NCBI GenBank assembly: GCA_028551475.1
Contig: CM052361.1
Span: forward strand, 9,183,501-9,247,500
DNA from: Casuarina equisetifolia
Taxonomy: Eukaryota > Streptophyta > Magnoliopsida > Fagales > Casuarinaceae
Direction: 5' to 3'
Length of the DNA stretch: 64,000 nucleotides
Shown here: one piece after another, positions 1 to 13,800 of the stretch
Position numbering within the stretch: position 1 is the stretch's first letter
Layout of the letters: each line of letters begins with the position of its first letter
Translations under genes and position numbers: made by a program
The notes under the pieces: model-generated
Seen by the model: the letters and a program-made list of their open reading frames with translations, nothing else
What the model was told of the DNA's origin: nothing
Database searches by the model: none

Positions 1-1762
1 CTCTTAGAGCTCCTTCATAATCTTCTAGAGCAATGGAAAACCAAGCGCGCAGTTCAAGGCAGTCAGGTGAGACCTTGAATCCAATAATTTTATTGATTTC
101 TGAGATTGCTGCTCCAATCTTGTTCTCTTCCAACAGTGCAACAGCCCGGTACTTGTATGGATAAGAGAGAGTTGGATCCAATTCAGTTGCCGTGTCCAAA
201 TCAATCATCCTCTCCTTCCCCACACAGTACATAGATCGCTCTTGATACATCCATCCAAGTGGTTTATAATCTGAAATAAGCGAGTTCATCTGCTTGTATG
301 CTGAATACCTATGCCCACGGTTAAACTTAGCTCTAGCAAGACCCACTAACGAATAAATATGACCCACCTCAGTAGCTGCCTCAAACCAATAATGCGCATC
401 TTTATATTCTTGCCTTTCAAGCATCACAACACCCAATTGGTGAAATGCAAGTTGTTTCTGCCAAACTTCAGTTGCACTCTCCTGCAACCTCTCCAGAAGC
501 ATCACAGTAATGTTTGATTTCATGTCTTCCTCCATAGCAATCTGACTCAAGAAATAATATAAAGCAAAAGAAGCATGCCCAACCAAAGCCAATCGCTCCC
601 TAGCGTCTGAACTACAAAAAAATCTCATCACATTGGGATTGTGCATTGAACTTGGGAGCTCTCTCAAGAAAATTTGCAAGCAAGCTGCCACTAGAAGATA
701 TGCAGTCTCCTCCAATCCATACTCAATTAGTGCCAATGCATCCTCCATGTCACAAACCAGAGAGGCTAAATAAGCATCACAAGCAGACTTCATCTCCTCA
801 CAACAGAACTTGTTTGCCAAAGAGAGTAGCTCCAATATGATATGCAGATCAAAAGACCCTAGGCTCTTCGTCCTGCTAAAAACCTCCACGGCTCTCATCC
901 CCTCTGCAGAAATCCCATTTCGTGAAAAATTTATCTTCTCCCTTCGTGACTCCATGAAGCCGCCATACAACATTGTCTGAAACGGTCTCGATAGAGAGGC
1001 AATCCTGTATCTTGTACACCTAATTTCGTCAGTCCCGAGGCAAAATGACATGTCACCATCTTCCTCCGAAGTCGAACATTCCTCCCCCCCCATCAAAATC
1101 TTATCACCTACCTCCTCCCTAGGGGTCCGGGAACACGTGCAAGGATCATATACCGATTCAGGATCATACCCAGATACCAAACTCGCCTTAGGACATTCAA
1201 GATTCCGCCCACAACAATCCATTGCGGAATATCCAACAAGTTCGTCCTCTCTCCTCTCAAACCGCAACCACGCAGCAAGCACCACCTTCATGTGCACATC
1301 AACGGCGTGCTGCCGCGCTGACCTTAGGCTCCGCCTGAACAATTTGGGATCGGATAGACCCCGGAACACCGCGCATTGTTCAAGATACACCTTAGCTTTC
1401 TCAAACTGAGGACAATTCTCAATCCTACGATACACATCGGCTAAGGTTCCTACGAAATCAACCGATTTAAGGCACGGTTCAATCTGGGGCTCGAGGAGAT
1501 CGGTCACGGGGAGTCCATACGGCAAAAAAGTCTCCGGTGAAACATTAGTGGTTGGGTTAGTGGGTGCTTGGTAAGACCGATTCGATTTGGATCGAATCGA
1601 ATTGACCCTGAGATGGTCTTGGAGGTGGTGTAGAAGCTTGTCTCCGACACCACCACCGGCACCAGTCGCGGGTCCGCATGGGTTAAAAGCATAGACCTGG
1701 GTGCCCTTGCACCCATCCATGATCTTCAAACTACGCATTGTGGTGAATATATTATGCTGCAT
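1..1762 (-). CDS. ETO1: ETO1-like BTB/TPR protein, 5' part (partial)
   Basis: Partial gene: one exon stays open from the start codon (complement of 1760-1762) to the left edge, giving about 587 residues. Arabidopsis ETO1 is a substrate adaptor that links CUL3 ubiquitin ligase to type-2 ACC synthases and so limits ethylene production. The N-terminus (MQHNIFTTMRSLKIMDGCKG) closely resembles ETO1 and favours it over the shorter EOL paralogues. Further on are family segments such as LYGGFMESRRE and LRELPSSMHNPNVMRFFC. The BTB domain starts near residue 235 (MSFCLGTDEIRC) and TPR-type repeats run from about residue 430 (KQLAFHQLGVVMLERQEYKDA). The upstream in-frame ATG was chosen because MQHN...MRSLK matches the family start; the second ATG (1736-1738) is the alternative. 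About 360 C-terminal residues lie outside the window. The gene name comes from remembered family sequences. Confidence 0.93.
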   Translation of the reverse strand, partial: MQHNIFTTMRSLKIMDGCKGTQVYAFNPCGPATGAGGGVGDKLLHHLQDHLRVNSIRSKSNRSYQAPTNPTTNVSPETFLPYGLPVTDLLEPQIEPCLKSVDFVGTLADVYRRIENCPQFEKAKVYLEQCAVFRGLSDPKLFRRSLRSARQHAVDVHMKVVLAAWLRFERREDELVGYSAMDCCGRNLECPKASLVSGYDPESVYDPCTCSRTPREEVGDKILMGGEECSTSEEDGDMSFCLGTDEIRCTRYRIASLSRPFQTMLYGGFMESRREKINFSRNGISAEGMRAVEVFSRTKSLGSFDLHIILELLSLANKFCCEEMKSACDAYLASLVCDMEDALALIEYGLEETAYLLVAACLQIFLRELPSSMHNPNVMRFFCSSDARERLALVGHASFALYYFLSQIAMEEDMKSNITVMLLERLQESATEVWQKQLAFHQLGVVMLERQEYKDAHYWFEAATEVGHIYSLVGLARAKFNRGHRYSAYKQMNSLISDYKPLGWMYQERSMYCVGKERMIDLDTATELDPTLSYPYKYRAVALLEENKIGAAISEINKIIGFKVSPDCLELRAWFSIALEDYEGALR

Positions 1763-2260
1763 CTCCTATTATAGCACTGTATTATCAAATTCACTCCTCC
1801 GAATTCAATCAAAACTCCCCCGAAACCCAAAAACACATTGAAACAGCTTCAAACAAACCAAAAATGTAAAACTCAGGACAAATGAGAGAAGGGATAGTCA
1901 AGAAACGGAACGAATTTACCTTATTGAGCCGTGCAAGCACCGCCGTTTGGGGAATTGGGAAAGGAAGAAACCGTAAAACAAAAGGGAAAAAGAAAAAAGA
2001 ATACGATGGTGATGCAGGCCAATAAGGGGGATTGTGTGTATTGGAAAATGATCAAGTTTCAGGGATTATTTCTTTTCCTCTTCCCGAGAAAATAGGAAAA
2101 TGCACAAATTTTCTCTGGGAAAGAATGAATTATCACGTTGGTCGCCAACCAGACGTTGAGGGGAGGGGGGAGGTGGCGGTTTCAACGGCCACTCTCTCTA
2201 TCCTCGATATCTCTCTGTTTCTCTCTACAGATACCCACAATCCACTCTCTCTCTAAATAT
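1763..2260 (-). promoter_or_regulatory. ETO1 5' UTR with probable leader intron, and proximal promoter
   Basis: Read on the minus strand, a good donor (AATAAG|GTAAAT, exon edge near 1920) and an acceptor just before the start codon (ATAATAG|GAG-ATG, near 1766) suggest a leader intron of about 150 bp. Further upstream, 2190-2255 is a CT-rich tract on the plus strand (GA-rich on the gene strand), a common feature of plant core promoters. The transcription start was not located. The intron is inferred from splice consensus only. Confidence 0.45.
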
Positions 2261-4263
2261 GATGTTCTGTTTTCTTAAATCCCTTCCTCTTTTCCTCGCT
2301 GTACGTGCTCCTTCGTCCGGTTTCTATCTCTGGTAAAAAGGTTAGAGGATGTCTCTTCTCTCTCTGTGTTGTGTTCGCGCGTGCGCGCGTTTCAATCCGG
2401 CAAGGAGAGGGGAGCCGCTAAAGTCGCCCACCCTCTCACGCCGTGGCCTCCAATCTTCGAACCCCTTTCTCTATATTTCAATCCCGCGTCTTGCGGACCA
2501 ATCACCCAGCGCGTGCCGCAGAATGAACACCGTTACCTCCTCTCATGCCTCATTGGATTTTAGTTGTCGCCCATGCCTCGTGGAAGAAGCCGGGGCCCTG
2601 GTCGTCATCTCCTCTTCCATTCCAAGCTTCTTAAGTCAATTACAAAAGAGATTTCTAATCGCATATAAATAAAGTTTCACCTTAAAATATTAAGATCAAA
2701 AGTAAAAAAAAAAAATTATCATGCAATAATTTTGAATGTAAAAATTATCTTTTTAACTCTTGAACTAATTTTTGAGTTAATTTTAAAAAATTTTAATATG
2801 ATATTGTTATGTGCACTAAACCAAAAGCCACGAATAAAAAAACACTAGTCAAAGAGCAATCAAAATGAAAGATAATAAGAAATAAGATAAAATTATTAAG
2901 ATTATTTTAGATTGGGTTATGATATTAGATTAGGTTAAGTTATGTTATACTAAGCTATTAGATAATATTTTTATTTTTGATATGTATTTTGTTAATTCTA
3001 AAAAGGCTCAATTACCATAAAATATTGCCCAAACTGATGTAAAGATTATCGAGCTTTTGAATCAAAATGTTAGTACTTTTACCCTTAAGTGCGTGCTTTT
3101 CTTAAAGGCGTCATACTTAAAAGTATTACATTTCAAAGGTATTATCTCTTTTTTTTAAATCATGAGTTATTATCAATAATTCTCCTTTCATATACTCGAG
3201 CCTTTTATAATAAAAAAGTCTTAAGTGGTTCAACTCCTAGATCGATTTAGATCATTACATTCAACCTTGAAGGCCTATCACCAAATCAATCACATTTTCA
3301 TGTAATAGATACCAAAATCTAAATTAATTCACTATAACTCTTATTCAATCTTCACATGTTACAATTTACTCAATTTGTAAAAAACATATATTACTCCTAG
3401 TTCAACATTGAGCCTAAGTATATTCTTTATGTGAAGGAATACCAAAAGTTTTACATTTAAATGATATAATTATTAGATGGTGTTTAAATATAACAAGTCT
3501 TCATCAACTCAAAAGTTAAAATTTTAATTTATTTTCAATATAAAATACCTATCTACACTATTTCTGATAAAAATCTTAAAAACTTCTTTAAAATTAGTTA
3601 TCAAGATAAAAGAAATTTTTCAGTGAAATATCTTATATAATTTTTAAATATTATGATTTCTTAAAGTTTATGCCATTTGAAGTAAATTTTATGATATATT
3701 TTCACACTATTCTGAGTTTTTTTTTTCTTATATGTCAAAGATTTTTACAGTTTTCCCAAATTTAAAAAGTTTGGTGGCTTAAACTAGAGACCAACAGCCT
3801 GCCCAAAAGGATGTTCAAGGCTTTTGTTCAAGTCAATCAAAAGCCATAATACTTTTACAATATCTACCCCATAGTATGTTCAAATCAGTCAAAAGCCAGA
3901 ATGTCTTTGCAATATCTCCCACAGAAGCTCTCAGGCTTGGTCAAACTTTAAAGTGGATTTGGTCGCAACTCTATTAGAGGTAAGTAAATAAAATACTTGT
4001 TTCGTGACGAGGGTAAATTGCGAATATTACCCAGACGCTCCACAGGCGCGTCAGGTTGTTCTGGTGTTTGTACTCGCGCATGTGCTTGTGGTAGACTTGA
4101 CGGATGGTTTTGTGGACCATACTATCAGTCTCATCGACGGTCCAACAAGCAAGAAGATTCACCTTCGGTAAAAGGCACGTTTGGGCCAGAACCGATCCTT
4201 TTTTCCTTTTTTAGCCCTTTTCGCCAAATTCCTCGATGTCTGGTAAAGCTCTTGACAGATTGA
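2261..4263. other. Intergenic, AT-rich, no gene recognised
   Basis: The first 400 bases are GC-richer, with an alternating CG stretch near 2376-2391, and hold short ORFs without recognisable homology. Then comes AT-rich DNA. Around 2740-2810 is an inverted copy of the dispersed repeat seen at 26.6 kb. At 3825-3925 an imperfect two-copy repeat has its copies about 55 bp apart, both containing TCAAAAGCCA. Confidence 0.5.
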
Positions 4264-4800
4264 GGAAGAAAACGAAAGAGAGTCGAAATTATTAGAAGTT
4301 TTATTTATTTCTTTACAATCAGCTTGTAAGGTAAAGAAATAATTTCATATATAAAAAACATATTACGTTAGCATATTAATAATATAAGACATGTATTATT
4401 AATCTCTGCAAAAATTTATAATTTGTCATGAGAAAAATCAATGAAAGTTAAAATTGTAGAATACTCACTTCTTTTCTTAAAATAAATTTAGATAAAAAGA
4501 ATACTACATGTTAGTATATAGATAATATGAGAAATGTATTTTTAAAAGTCATGAAAAATTCACAAAATTTTAAGGAAAAAACAAAAGAAAGTTGAAATTG
4601 TTAAATGATTTACTTTCTTTCTTGAAATCAGCTTGTTAAAAAGAAAAAAAGACACGTTAGCATATTGATAGCATGTAACATGCATTGCTAAACCTCTTGA
4701 AAATCCTACACTTTATCAAGGAAAAATTGAAGGAGAGTTGAAGTTGTTACAAAACTCACTTATCTTAAAATAACTTGTACAAAAGAAAAATATTCCAAAA
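4264..4800. repeat. Degenerate four-unit tandem repeat, unit about 145-165 bp
   Basis: Four diverged units begin near 4269, 4436, 4578 and 4722. Each opens with a variant of AAAGAAAGTTGAAATTGTTA and continues with a CTCACTT or TTACTTT motif followed by CTTAAAATAA or TTGAAATCAGC. Units 1 and 3 share CAGCTTGT and ACGTTAGCATATT. Spacings of about 167, 142 and 144 bp, and differences throughout, indicate an old local amplification. No coding capacity was seen. Confidence 0.6.
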
Positions 4801-7800
4801 AATACAGTGTTATACTTCTAAACCTCTTGAATATTTCTCAATGGAAAAACAAAGTGAAGTTGACAAATTGGACTTAATTGTTAATCTGTGGAATTTTATA
4901 GGCTAAAATAAAATATCTTGCAAATACCTCATGTTTTGAATATGTAAAGCCATGACCACTTCCTTGGCCTAACCCGGTGAGTCAAGCAACCAACATTTGA
5001 GCACTGGGTAGGGAGGGTGCTGATGGGTAGCTCTAGACTTTCGGGTAGGCACAATAAAATAGTGAATATCATACGCTTGATTTGTGCTATCATGCCGACC
5101 TTACGTATTGACAACAATGGGTGCTGAAAATTCTTCCATTATTTTATCTGTCGGAAGCTTTTCTTAGGCACGAGGATGAATATATCTAGCACTAGATGCC
5201 CTCTGCATTGTCATTATTCTTAGTTGTCATGAAGAGTCAACGGTAAAGTGTTCAACAGTTTTTGGTGACATGCCTTCAATAATATCAAAGGGAAATAGTT
5301 TAATCGCATGAGTGGTTGTGTGGTTCCAGTTGTTCGACTCTAGAAGCAAAGGATTAAATTTGATAGCAATAAAGGTGCCACTGGGATAACCTCTCGGTTA
5401 TATCTGGTGGAAGTATTAAACATGATGTGTCTGGTTCGAAGTATTTCAATGGAATTATAAAAAATTTTTATTTTTTAGTAAAACTGTAAATTTATATTAA
5501 TAAAAATTAGTATACAAAAATGTATAGACATATTATAACATTACAAGGTTTTAAAAAGTTAAGAAGAAATAAGGTTAAAAGCTTCCAAATTCTACTTAAA
5601 TTATAACATATTTTTAACACATATCTTAGTGTCAAGATTTAGTTTTTGCAATACAAAGGTCTTATCTTAATAGTGTTAAAATTTTTTATTTTTTTTAATA
5701 TCTTGATCTATAATCTTTCTTGTATCTTTAACTTTTTTACTACCTTAACAACAAGTTTCAGAGGATGAATCAAATTTTTATATTAAAATTTGAGTGTAAG
5801 TATCATATTTCTTCACTTAGTTATCATTTATGATTCGAGTTTCATAATTTTTTAACTCTTAAAGTAAGAAGGGGTGTTGAAAAGGATGAAATGCTTAATT
5901 TTAGAGAAATTATTCAAAGTTAATTTTAAAATAAGTTTTCTCTTTTATAAAAAATATTTTAAAGTCAAATTTAAAATAATATCAATTTTTTACCATATCA
6001 TTTTTTATATGTCTTCAATACCAATATTAGATGTGGGCTTTATATCGAGGTGTACATCCTCTTATAAATTACTTTGGACCATAAATTTTATGTATAATAG
6101 ATTATAATATGTATTATAAATCTTATTTTTATTAAAAAAAGTTCAAAATTAAATTCAATAACTAGTTTAAATGTTACTTTATAAATCTTATATTTTAGTG
6201 TAAAATTTTCAAGTTACATATATTTTTTTATACACTGAATATTATTAAACTCCAAATTACATAAAATGAAACGTAATCAACCTTTACTTTTATTATCATG
6301 TTAAAGAACTTAAAACACTCAATTCAAAAGTTGAGATGAGATTAAAAAACCATCGCCGGTCATAATCATAAAGGAGAGGTGTGGTTGCGGTGTCAGCTGT
6401 CAAGCAATAAACTTTCCCGAGAAAAAGTTCATCTTTACAGCAGAAAACCAACCCATGCATCAACACATGACCCATCGCCAATGCAGAGCTTACTGCTTGA
6501 TGTAACGTTGGGCTGTAAATGAAAAGCACTTGATGCTACGGTACTCAATAATCTAATCCCATCGGCCTTAGCAAGGGCTGTGATTGGGAATTCTTCTGTG
6601 TCAACCGGCCGGCAGCAGCAGACTCGTTGCCAGCCACGTCGAGGGACACATTCTTCTTGCACATGGACACCATTCTGAAATGTTACAATCATTATCCTGG
6701 GACAGATCGACACAAGACCATCGAAAACGATGTGGTATTTAATTATTTAAAGCTAATGTTTGAGGTTAAAATCTGTCTTCGTCTTTGTAATTCAATTTTT
6801 TAAAATAATTTTTAATATATAAACAAAGATTTCATTCGAAATGCTTCATTTATAATCGGGATGAAGATATGTTAAAAGTAGTAATATGATATTACTTATT
6901 TTTTCTCCATATTTTCTTGTAAATGAAATATACGCCTTTTAAGTAAAAATTTTCAAAATAAGATTATTAAAATACTAATTTTGTTGGCTTGAATCAAGAA
7001 AATAATTCATAGAATAATATCTCTATTATTATGAATATTAAATTCTCCCAAGTAAATATTTTATTATATCATAGTTAGAGAATTTTAAATTTTATTTTAT
7101 CTTAAATAAATTGTAATGTTGGATATATGTCCCTAAACTTTGTATTATCTTATTCTTCAATGAATAAATTTGCATATTCATAAAAAAAATATAAGTATTT
7201 CTTTACAAGTTGATTTTTTAAAAAAATTAAAATTTAGCATGTGTCACATATTATTAATATACTAATCAATTTTGTTTCTTCTATGCACATGCATTTTATT
7301 TTTTGTATGTTAATTCAAATAGATAAAGTAAAGATTTATTATATGATATCAAAAGTTAAATTTTAAGTAAAATATGTTTTACTAATGAGTTGGATTTAAG
7401 TATGTTAAATTTGATGTGTCTTATATTGTTAATATACTAATATGTTATACTCCATATGTATAGAAATATCCTTCCTTCTTATAAATCTATTTAAGAGAGA
7501 AAGTTAACCCTTTTAATTTCTAATAAAGACTTTATCTAATTTCAATTGATGTCTTTTTTTATGTAAGGATGATCGGCACGCCGAAGTGCCCTCATTATGG
7601 ACCATGATGATTCCTACCCAATCCGCAAAATGGGCTACGTAATGAAAAATGACAACTGACCAAGTTGGGCTTCATATTAGCTATAGCGAAATCGGTTCAT
7701 GGGTATATCCAACTCCCGAAGATGGCCTTGCCCGATCCCAATTTTTTCCTCTAGTGCTACACTATTTAGTTTGTGCTGAACGATAAACAAAACAAAAATA

Positions 7801-10800
7801 TATATTAAAAAAATTCATAATCCCCCAATAAACCACACTGCACTTCTCGATCCCTTATATCTCGTGATATGGGTACATGAGCAACTAAATTATCAATTAA
7901 GAGGCTTGAACTATTCTACTTTGATATTTAATTTAAGGGTTCATACTTAGATATAGAGTCTACATATAGGAATGCAGGTATACCTATTTTGTTGACGATT
8001 TGAGTGTTCACATGTTAGAATTTACCCCAGAAATCCACTATACATAGCTAAAAATTTTATACACGAGGACCTTTTCTTAACGCCCACGATTAATCAAGGT
8101 TCACATTCTTTACTTTTTCATTCTATGGCGTGCTTGCTTGAAAAATTGACCCATATGATGCTTAACGATTTCCTGTATACAATATGTGAGGGAAGGATTG
8201 GTAGAGCATAAAAATTAATAGAAAGGAAAGATTTAGAACAATTGGTGTTTATAAAATATCCTTGGGAACATTTGACTTGTTAGAAAGCTAATTACAACGA
8301 CTACGGAATGACAATCATATTTCAGTTCCAGAAGCCACGGATGGTTCGATAGTTAGGTCAATGAAATAGACATTTATAGATTAACCATAAAGAAACTGCG
8401 ATGATGTAGGTGATCTAGGGAAGGAACTTGATAATATAAAAGTACAATAACAACAAAATAGTAAGACCACGAGGAAGCAGCCATTGATGAAACTTTCTAC
8501 AAATTTGACTCCGGACCCAATAATTCCCCAATTAGATATGTTAACTTGCTGTTTCCTGGAATCGTGCTCGTCGGAACCAAGTTAGGGTAGGTCCAAAAAC
8601 TACACAAATATGCTAAATCATAAATTCCACTGCCTTTCTCATCATTAGAACATTGCGGAAGTCAAGCATAAAAATATGTTTTGCTGGAAATTCCTACAAT
8701 AGAGAAAATAATCTTGTAAAGAGGAAACATGCATTTCATTTTAAAGCTAATTTTTAAACGGAACTTAAGTAATGAGAGAAAACTTGACGTGCACCCTTGT
8801 AGTCAAAATGGGCTGCAGATTTTATTACAAGGGTAATAATCTCTTTTGTACATGGGAGGTGCAACCTATTAAACTTAACTTTTGATATTATAGTTAAAAT
8901 CTCATTTTTCCCTTATAACTTAAAACTAGCTTGGAAGGAGAGAAAATATTATTAGAAGGTTTAAAAGCCTAACCCAATAATTAACTCAAGATTTAGAATG
9001 ACATTTTTGTTTTATTGAAGTTCTGCATGTAGAGCGAGATTGAGCACAAGGTCATATGGGATGAAAGATATTCAACATTGGTTTTAATATTATGTTAGAA
9101 CATATAAAAGTTCAACCTAAAGTTAGTTTAAAAGTTATAAGGATGTTTCTTTTATTTAAGTTTCATCATAAGAAATTACACTTCAAAGATGTGAAACGCT
9201 CATTTTACAAACAAATGTATTTTATTTTAAAAATAACTTTTAAATAAAATTTATATAATATATGACATTATTATATTGTTCTTAACAAAAATATGTCTGA
9301 TTGATGATATTATGATTTTAAGACTCTGAAATTAGAGTTGAAACTTTGGTAGGAAGATTCACTAGAACGTTGAATCGTCACATTATTCCATCTTGCTAAA
9401 TCTAATGAGTGCAATTCTGAAATTAGAAGGTGGTTACCAGAAAGAAAAATAAGAGAATAGGTAGGTGAGCTTAAAAATTGTAATCGTTTACGATGTGGCT
9501 CTGCCTTTAAGATGGACGGATGTGTAAAAAGAATATCTAGCAAACAGGTGTTTATAAAATAACAGTGATGATGATAATTATAATACTAGGTGGAAGAATT
9601 TGTAAAGAATTTTTGAATTTAAATTTAAGTCGGGAAAAATAGGTAAGATGTGACATGATCTGGGGCCCGTTAAATGCATATATATATCAAAAGGAGACAA
9701 CATTCACCTTTGACGTGAATAAAATAGTGCATGATTTCACAAATTAATATTGATCTGCCAACCATGCAAACGTCTTGACGTGAACACTCAACTTGAATGA
9801 AAGAATATAATAAGCGCAAAAATTCGGCCTGACCCCATGTATTTGCTGACACAATAAGCATAAGATATGTATGTGTTACGTATTATATGAATGCAGACAC
9901 CAATGGGAATTGCTTCATGCATTTTTTATTTATACAACTTGTCAGCTGATTTTTATGAGAAGTCCACAGGAGCTAACGGGAGCGGAGAACAAGTCAATAG
10001 AATAGCAGCAGCTATTGTGCTTCACATATGTGGTGTGTGATCAACCATGCATATCTGTCTCCGATCAGCATCAAGTCAGATGGCAACAGTCCAACCCATT
10101 GATTAGATTTGTTCAAAACAAAGAAGAAAAAGGGTTGAAACCTTGAACCGTAGATGTTTGATCTGCAATGTTGCTTTGAAACCAAGAAGAGATACATAAC
10201 AAGTAAGTTTTAGAAAAGTATTTCCTTTTTTAAATTGGCTTAAGTAAAGGGGTAATTCTTTTATTTTAAAGAGTATTTTGTAGTAGGTTCTAAAAAATGT
10301 AAAATATCTCAACATCTCTTCTTGAAATCATTGAGATGTGAAATTCTAAATTTGATATTGCAAAGAAAACTCTACCATGTAACCATGGGTTAGAATAAAA
10401 TATTTATTAACTCGAACCATGAGCTCTAATATCATGTTAGTACATTCATTTCTTCTTTAAAATTATGGTGTATAGAAAATACATATCTATCATCTTAGAG
10501 AAGACTCCATAGCATATTGCACAAAATGTGAGACTTTTTAATACATTTAGGAGGTTTGATTCTTCATTTTGAATTGCCAAAGGAACTTAGAAGGCTAGAT
10601 ATGCATTGCCGAAATCTTTTTTTTTTTTTTGTGTGTGTGCGCGGGAAACATCTCCATGGATGATCACATGATGAGCAGGTAAGGGAATATAGGGAATAGA
10701 AATAAATGATAAAGAAGAAAAAAGAAGTGAGATTGTAAAGTTTGTTCTAGCGGAAATTTTGGACCCACTAATTGATTATGCCAAGTTGAAACTGTGAAAA

Positions 10801-13800
10801 TGTTGAACCGACAAGTTGTTGCATCTCAAAATCACTGAATTGTTTTCTTTTTTCCACTTGTACTGTCTATTTTAAATGAATACCACAATTTCAGAGCTCA
10901 CCGAAACGCGTGGACTTTCATGAAAGCATGTCTGCCTACTTTATTTTATGCTTTTCTTAGTTTATAAAAATTGCATGGCAAATTATTCACTGCATTATAA
11001 TAGTATAAATTAGAATACCTTTCATCTACCAAATCAGTAGTTGGGAAGCTTCTTCGAGGCTTGGAAGAGTCGTTCCATTCTATCATGTAGGCTATGCATG
11101 CACATCATTATGGTATGCGACATGCATGACAGAAGATGGCATTATATTGTTCATGCATCGGTAGTGTAGGGAAGACGACTCTGGAGAATTGTTTACGATA
11201 AATCGATGGACTTGAGGAAGACGACAGACATCCTCATTCTCAAATGATGCGTAAGATCCGCATTAATAGGTTCACGTATTCTCATGCAAGTTAAATAATG
11301 GGATAAAAAATATATATGCGAAGAAAAAGGGGACAAAGGCACTGTTGGACGTTTATCTAACAGGTTAGGTGTTGGAGTGAATCTTTTCAGACCAACCTCA
11401 GTTTTTAAAGGTGAAACTTGGTGTCTTTCCAAGGTCTACGTCATCCGTTTGTGTTGCTGTCTGGTTTTTTAATTGATGCTCTATGAGTAACGGGGTACAT
11501 GTCATGAGCTACTCAAAAAGTTTTCTTAGAAACTAATATGCTTGGCAGCTTCCTTAATAGCAGTAGTTTCGTATTATTAAAATCTTAATATAATATTTTT
11601 CTTATATGTTTAGAAAATTTGACTCATCTTTATATGGTAAGAGAGTTCAAATTTGAGTATAACATTTATCATTTATATTAAAAATAAATTCAAAGTTTAA
11701 CTCAAAAATTAGCTCATGAGTTAAAAGAAATTTTTATTTATTTATTTATTAAATACTATTCAAAGAATGTCTCTAATACTCTCACACATGTCAAGTATTA
11801 TTTAGGTTGAAGGTTGAATAGAATAAAATAGATGTCTTTTGGACATTGAGCATATTTAAGGATTTTACCTTAAATGAGAGTTATAGTAAATCAACATGAG
11901 TTCTAATACAATATTAGAAATAGGTTTAAATCTATCTTAAAAATTAGTTTAAGAATTAATATGATATTTTTTATATTTAAATACTACTCAAAGATCTTAT
12001 TTTTTCAATGTGAAATTTTTATCTTTGACAACTTATAAATTTGGTCATTATAATTTTATCTTGTCGTGGTTCCCAATCATTTCTATGAACTAATATAGAG
12101 ATCGATATTTTAACTTAATATCATCCTTACATGTTTTTGTATTCCTCTTTTGAACAGATTGAATTTAAGAAAAAACATTGAATAACTTCTAATAAGAACA
12201 AACACAGCGGATTTAGTACATTCAATAGCATGAAACCGTTTTCCATTTTCTTTAGAAGGCCAAAAAAAAAAAAAAAAGTGATGGTCGTCGTTGTTTAGAG
12301 ACATTACTTATCATGTGAGGAAAAACATACTTGGCTACAACTCTAGGGTCATGGATGCCAGTGGCGCCTATGTAGGGAGGTCAGATGAGGCCGGTCTCAA
12401 GAACTTCGTGATTGAAAGGAAAAAGACCGTCTGTATATTATCTGGTCCACCTCGATCACGGTTTGTTGACAGCAGGACAACACACGTGGGAGGAATGCAA
12501 AAGTTTCCCTACCAAAAGTTGCAGCTAAAAGGTATTTCCTCCATTAATTTCGAAGCTGGTAAATCTAATTCATTATGCACGTGGAAAGATACCTTTCTTG
12601 GTGAGGTGAGTTTCATTCTTATTTCTTTTTCTGCAATATGCATCCGAAATCATGGACTTGATAGAGAAATTTCTCTTGGTCATGGAAAAATCAACTTTGT
12701 TGATTAAAACCAATGATCAAGTGGGGGATTTCCACATATAAGAAAATCTCAAATTGAATTATTAGTAATATATAATACTTTCTTTTTTAGTTAAGTAAAA
12801 AGAGATTTGAAATATCATAAACTTCTATCATTTAGGTAAAAATTTCTCAGTAATTCAGATTAAACTAACCAACAAGTAATAATATAAAATATTTATTGAC
12901 ACTATTTTTAATGCATTTCTTCACTTTTAATATTGTAAAATATAACTTACAAGTAATTAAGTGTCTGTACTAATGATCTTGACTTTGACACAACGTTAGA
13001 AAGGTTTACTAATTCTCTTGAAATTAGTTACTGAAAGAGATAAACACCTCCTTGATGAAGACTCAAGACTAAGATATTAATAATATTTTATAAATGTTTG
13101 TATTGTTTTAAACAATTTCTTTATTAAAAACTAACCAAAAATGGTTTAACTTGAATGCAAGTTTCCGAGGTTCCTTATTCTCATGATGGAGTGGGGAATA
13201 TAACAGCTCCATCTTGCTCTAGATCTCATAAGGTCAATACTGCAGCTTGGCTATAAGATCTTATGCTGCCTTGAAACACCAAACAGCCTAGTGGACTCCA
13301 CATTATTAAACAACAATCCTTCTATAATTCCCAATCAACCCAGTTTCCAGTGGTTTCCTTTTCCTTTCTATAGAAGAAACCAAAAGAAAGCTTGATAATT
13401 AACCTGGGAAGGTGAGACGCATGAATAAGCCCAAACTCTCAAAACTCCTCCAGCAGGAACAAACCCCGTGATTCCCGACGAAGGACAATCTCCTTCTCAT
13501 TTTTAAAGTTTGGGTCTGAATCAGAAGCAGCAGAGCATCACAGACGAACACATGCATTAACCATCAACCAGCTAGAGTTACTGTCAGTAAATTAGTTCTT
13601 ATGAAGAATTGGTTCAGATTCTATCTTTCTTTAGTCTGCTTTCTTCTATCAGAGAGGGATGCCCTGTAAGAGGACAGCTTTTCGGAAGCTTCTCGTTCGA
13701 TTGAAATATGGTCATGAGTTACAGTAAATGTAAAGAGCCTTCAAATTGTTAAAGATCTGTGAAGTAATAAATCTTCTTCTACTTATGGGATTTCACGCAG

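Noticed and set aside
2349-2672. Two overlapping plus-strand ORFs upstream of ETO1
   Set aside because: Start in a CG-alternating and CT-rich promoter-like region, two frames open together, no recognisable protein.
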